Below are positions 63,788-64,000 of a stretch of 64,000 bases of DNA, in pieces; within the stretch, counting starts at the first letter, position 1, and each line of letters opens with the position of its first letter. Below the pieces are notes generated by a model. The model saw only the letters and a list, made by a program, of their open reading frames with translations. It ran no database searches and was not told the DNA's origin. The DNA comes from an uncultured Porphyromonas sp. GTDB lineage: Bacteria; Bacteroidota; Bacteroidia; Bacteroidales; Porphyromonadaceae. Position numbers and translations under genes: made by a program. The stretch spans positions 116,839 through 180,838 of the forward strand of contig NZ_CALHDW010000002.1 in assembly GCF_938023125.1 (NCBI RefSeq), written 5' to 3'.

Positions 63788-64000
63788 ATGCGGAAACTAT
63801 TACTATCGATGGTTGTGCTCTGCATGACGTGCCTTGGGCTCTCTGCACAAGAAGATTTTGCCCACAAGGTAGAGTTTATTGTCAAACAAGGTGCAACCGA
63901 TGTGAGCATCGGGTTTAATGCCAAGAAAGGCTCCAAAGTAAAAATCAATTGGGGTGATGGTACTCCCCTTCAAGAGGTAACGGCTAAATGGGATGGCTAC
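63788..64000 (+). CDS. Start of a secreted leucine-rich-repeat-type protein, cut by window edge
   Basis: 71 codons are seen, open to the edge. The signal peptide (RKLLLSMVVLCMTCLGLSAQ) is followed by HKVEFIVKQGATDVSIGF and KVKINWGDGTPL, the pattern that opens many Bacteroidota leucine-rich-repeat surface proteins, including the one at 1-1824. No repeats are visible yet, so the class is inferred from this opening. It lies 112 bases after the second lipoprotein and may be partly cotranscribed with it. Confidence 0.6.
   Translation, partial: MRKLLLSMVVLCMTCLGLSAQEDFAHKVEFIVKQGATDVSIGFNAKKGSKVKINWGDGTPLQEVTAKWDGY

Overview
The window reads as a Bacteroidota chromosome segment, most likely Porphyromonas or a close relative. 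Several things point there. Surface proteins are InlJ/BspA-like leucine-rich-repeat proteins, and type IX secretion (T9SS) sorting tails are present. Promoters follow the Bacteroidota pattern (TTTG, 19-21 bases, TAnnTTTG). Bacteroidota-type gene clusters occur (PASTA-rluD-ddl-acyltransferase; rimP-nusA-infB-cvpA-sufBCD). Amino-acid catabolism genes are present (tryptophanase, threonine dehydrogenase, 2-amino-3-ketobutyrate CoA ligase). No rRNA, tRNA, CRISPR array, complete insertion sequence or prophage was recognised. I cannot name the species.

Layout. 1-3.7 kb (minus): two secreted leucine-rich-repeat proteins, the first cut by the left edge. 4.4-7.3 kb (minus): galE, the GTPase engB, and a short-chain-type L-threonine 3-dehydrogenase. 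7.4-11.4 kb (minus): PASTA protein, rluD, ddl and an acyltransferase in a tightly packed operon. 11.7-22.2 kb (plus): a tiny secreted protein that is almost only a T9SS tail, an amidinotransferase-fold enzyme, radA, an e(P4)-type acid phosphatase, topoisomerase IV subunit A, a barrel-like protein, an S41 protease lipoprotein and nadE. 22.5-32.7 kb (plus): gyrB, a C26 amidotransferase/M19 dipeptidase fusion, ftsH, cdsA, an MsbA-like ABC exporter and aroA.

32.8-43.8 kb (minus): tnaA, a PriA whose helicase motifs look eroded, an NfnAB-like pair, a secreted endonuclease lipoprotein, and nadB-nadC-nadA. 44.0-45.7 kb (plus): a DUF5606 protein and kbl. 45.8-47.4 kb: a gene-poor, AT-rich patch with one orphan membrane protein. 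47.4-59.7 kb (minus): a YgiQ-type radical SAM protein, ispE, sufD-sufC-sufB, cvpA, infB, nusA and rimP. 60.4-64 kb (plus): two related but unrecognised lipoproteins and the start of another leucine-rich-repeat-type secreted protein.

Functionally, nadBCA plus nadE cover most of de novo NAD synthesis. Threonine dehydrogenase (6.4 kb) and Kbl (44.5 kb) form the two-step threonine-to-glycine route. Tryptophanase and the NfnAB-like pair fit an amino-acid-fermenting anaerobe. The most interesting points are the apparently ATPase-dead PriA, a candidate attenuator before rimP-nusA-infB, the C26-M19 fusion, the cargo-less T9SS tail protein, and the paired lipoproteins built from shared modules.
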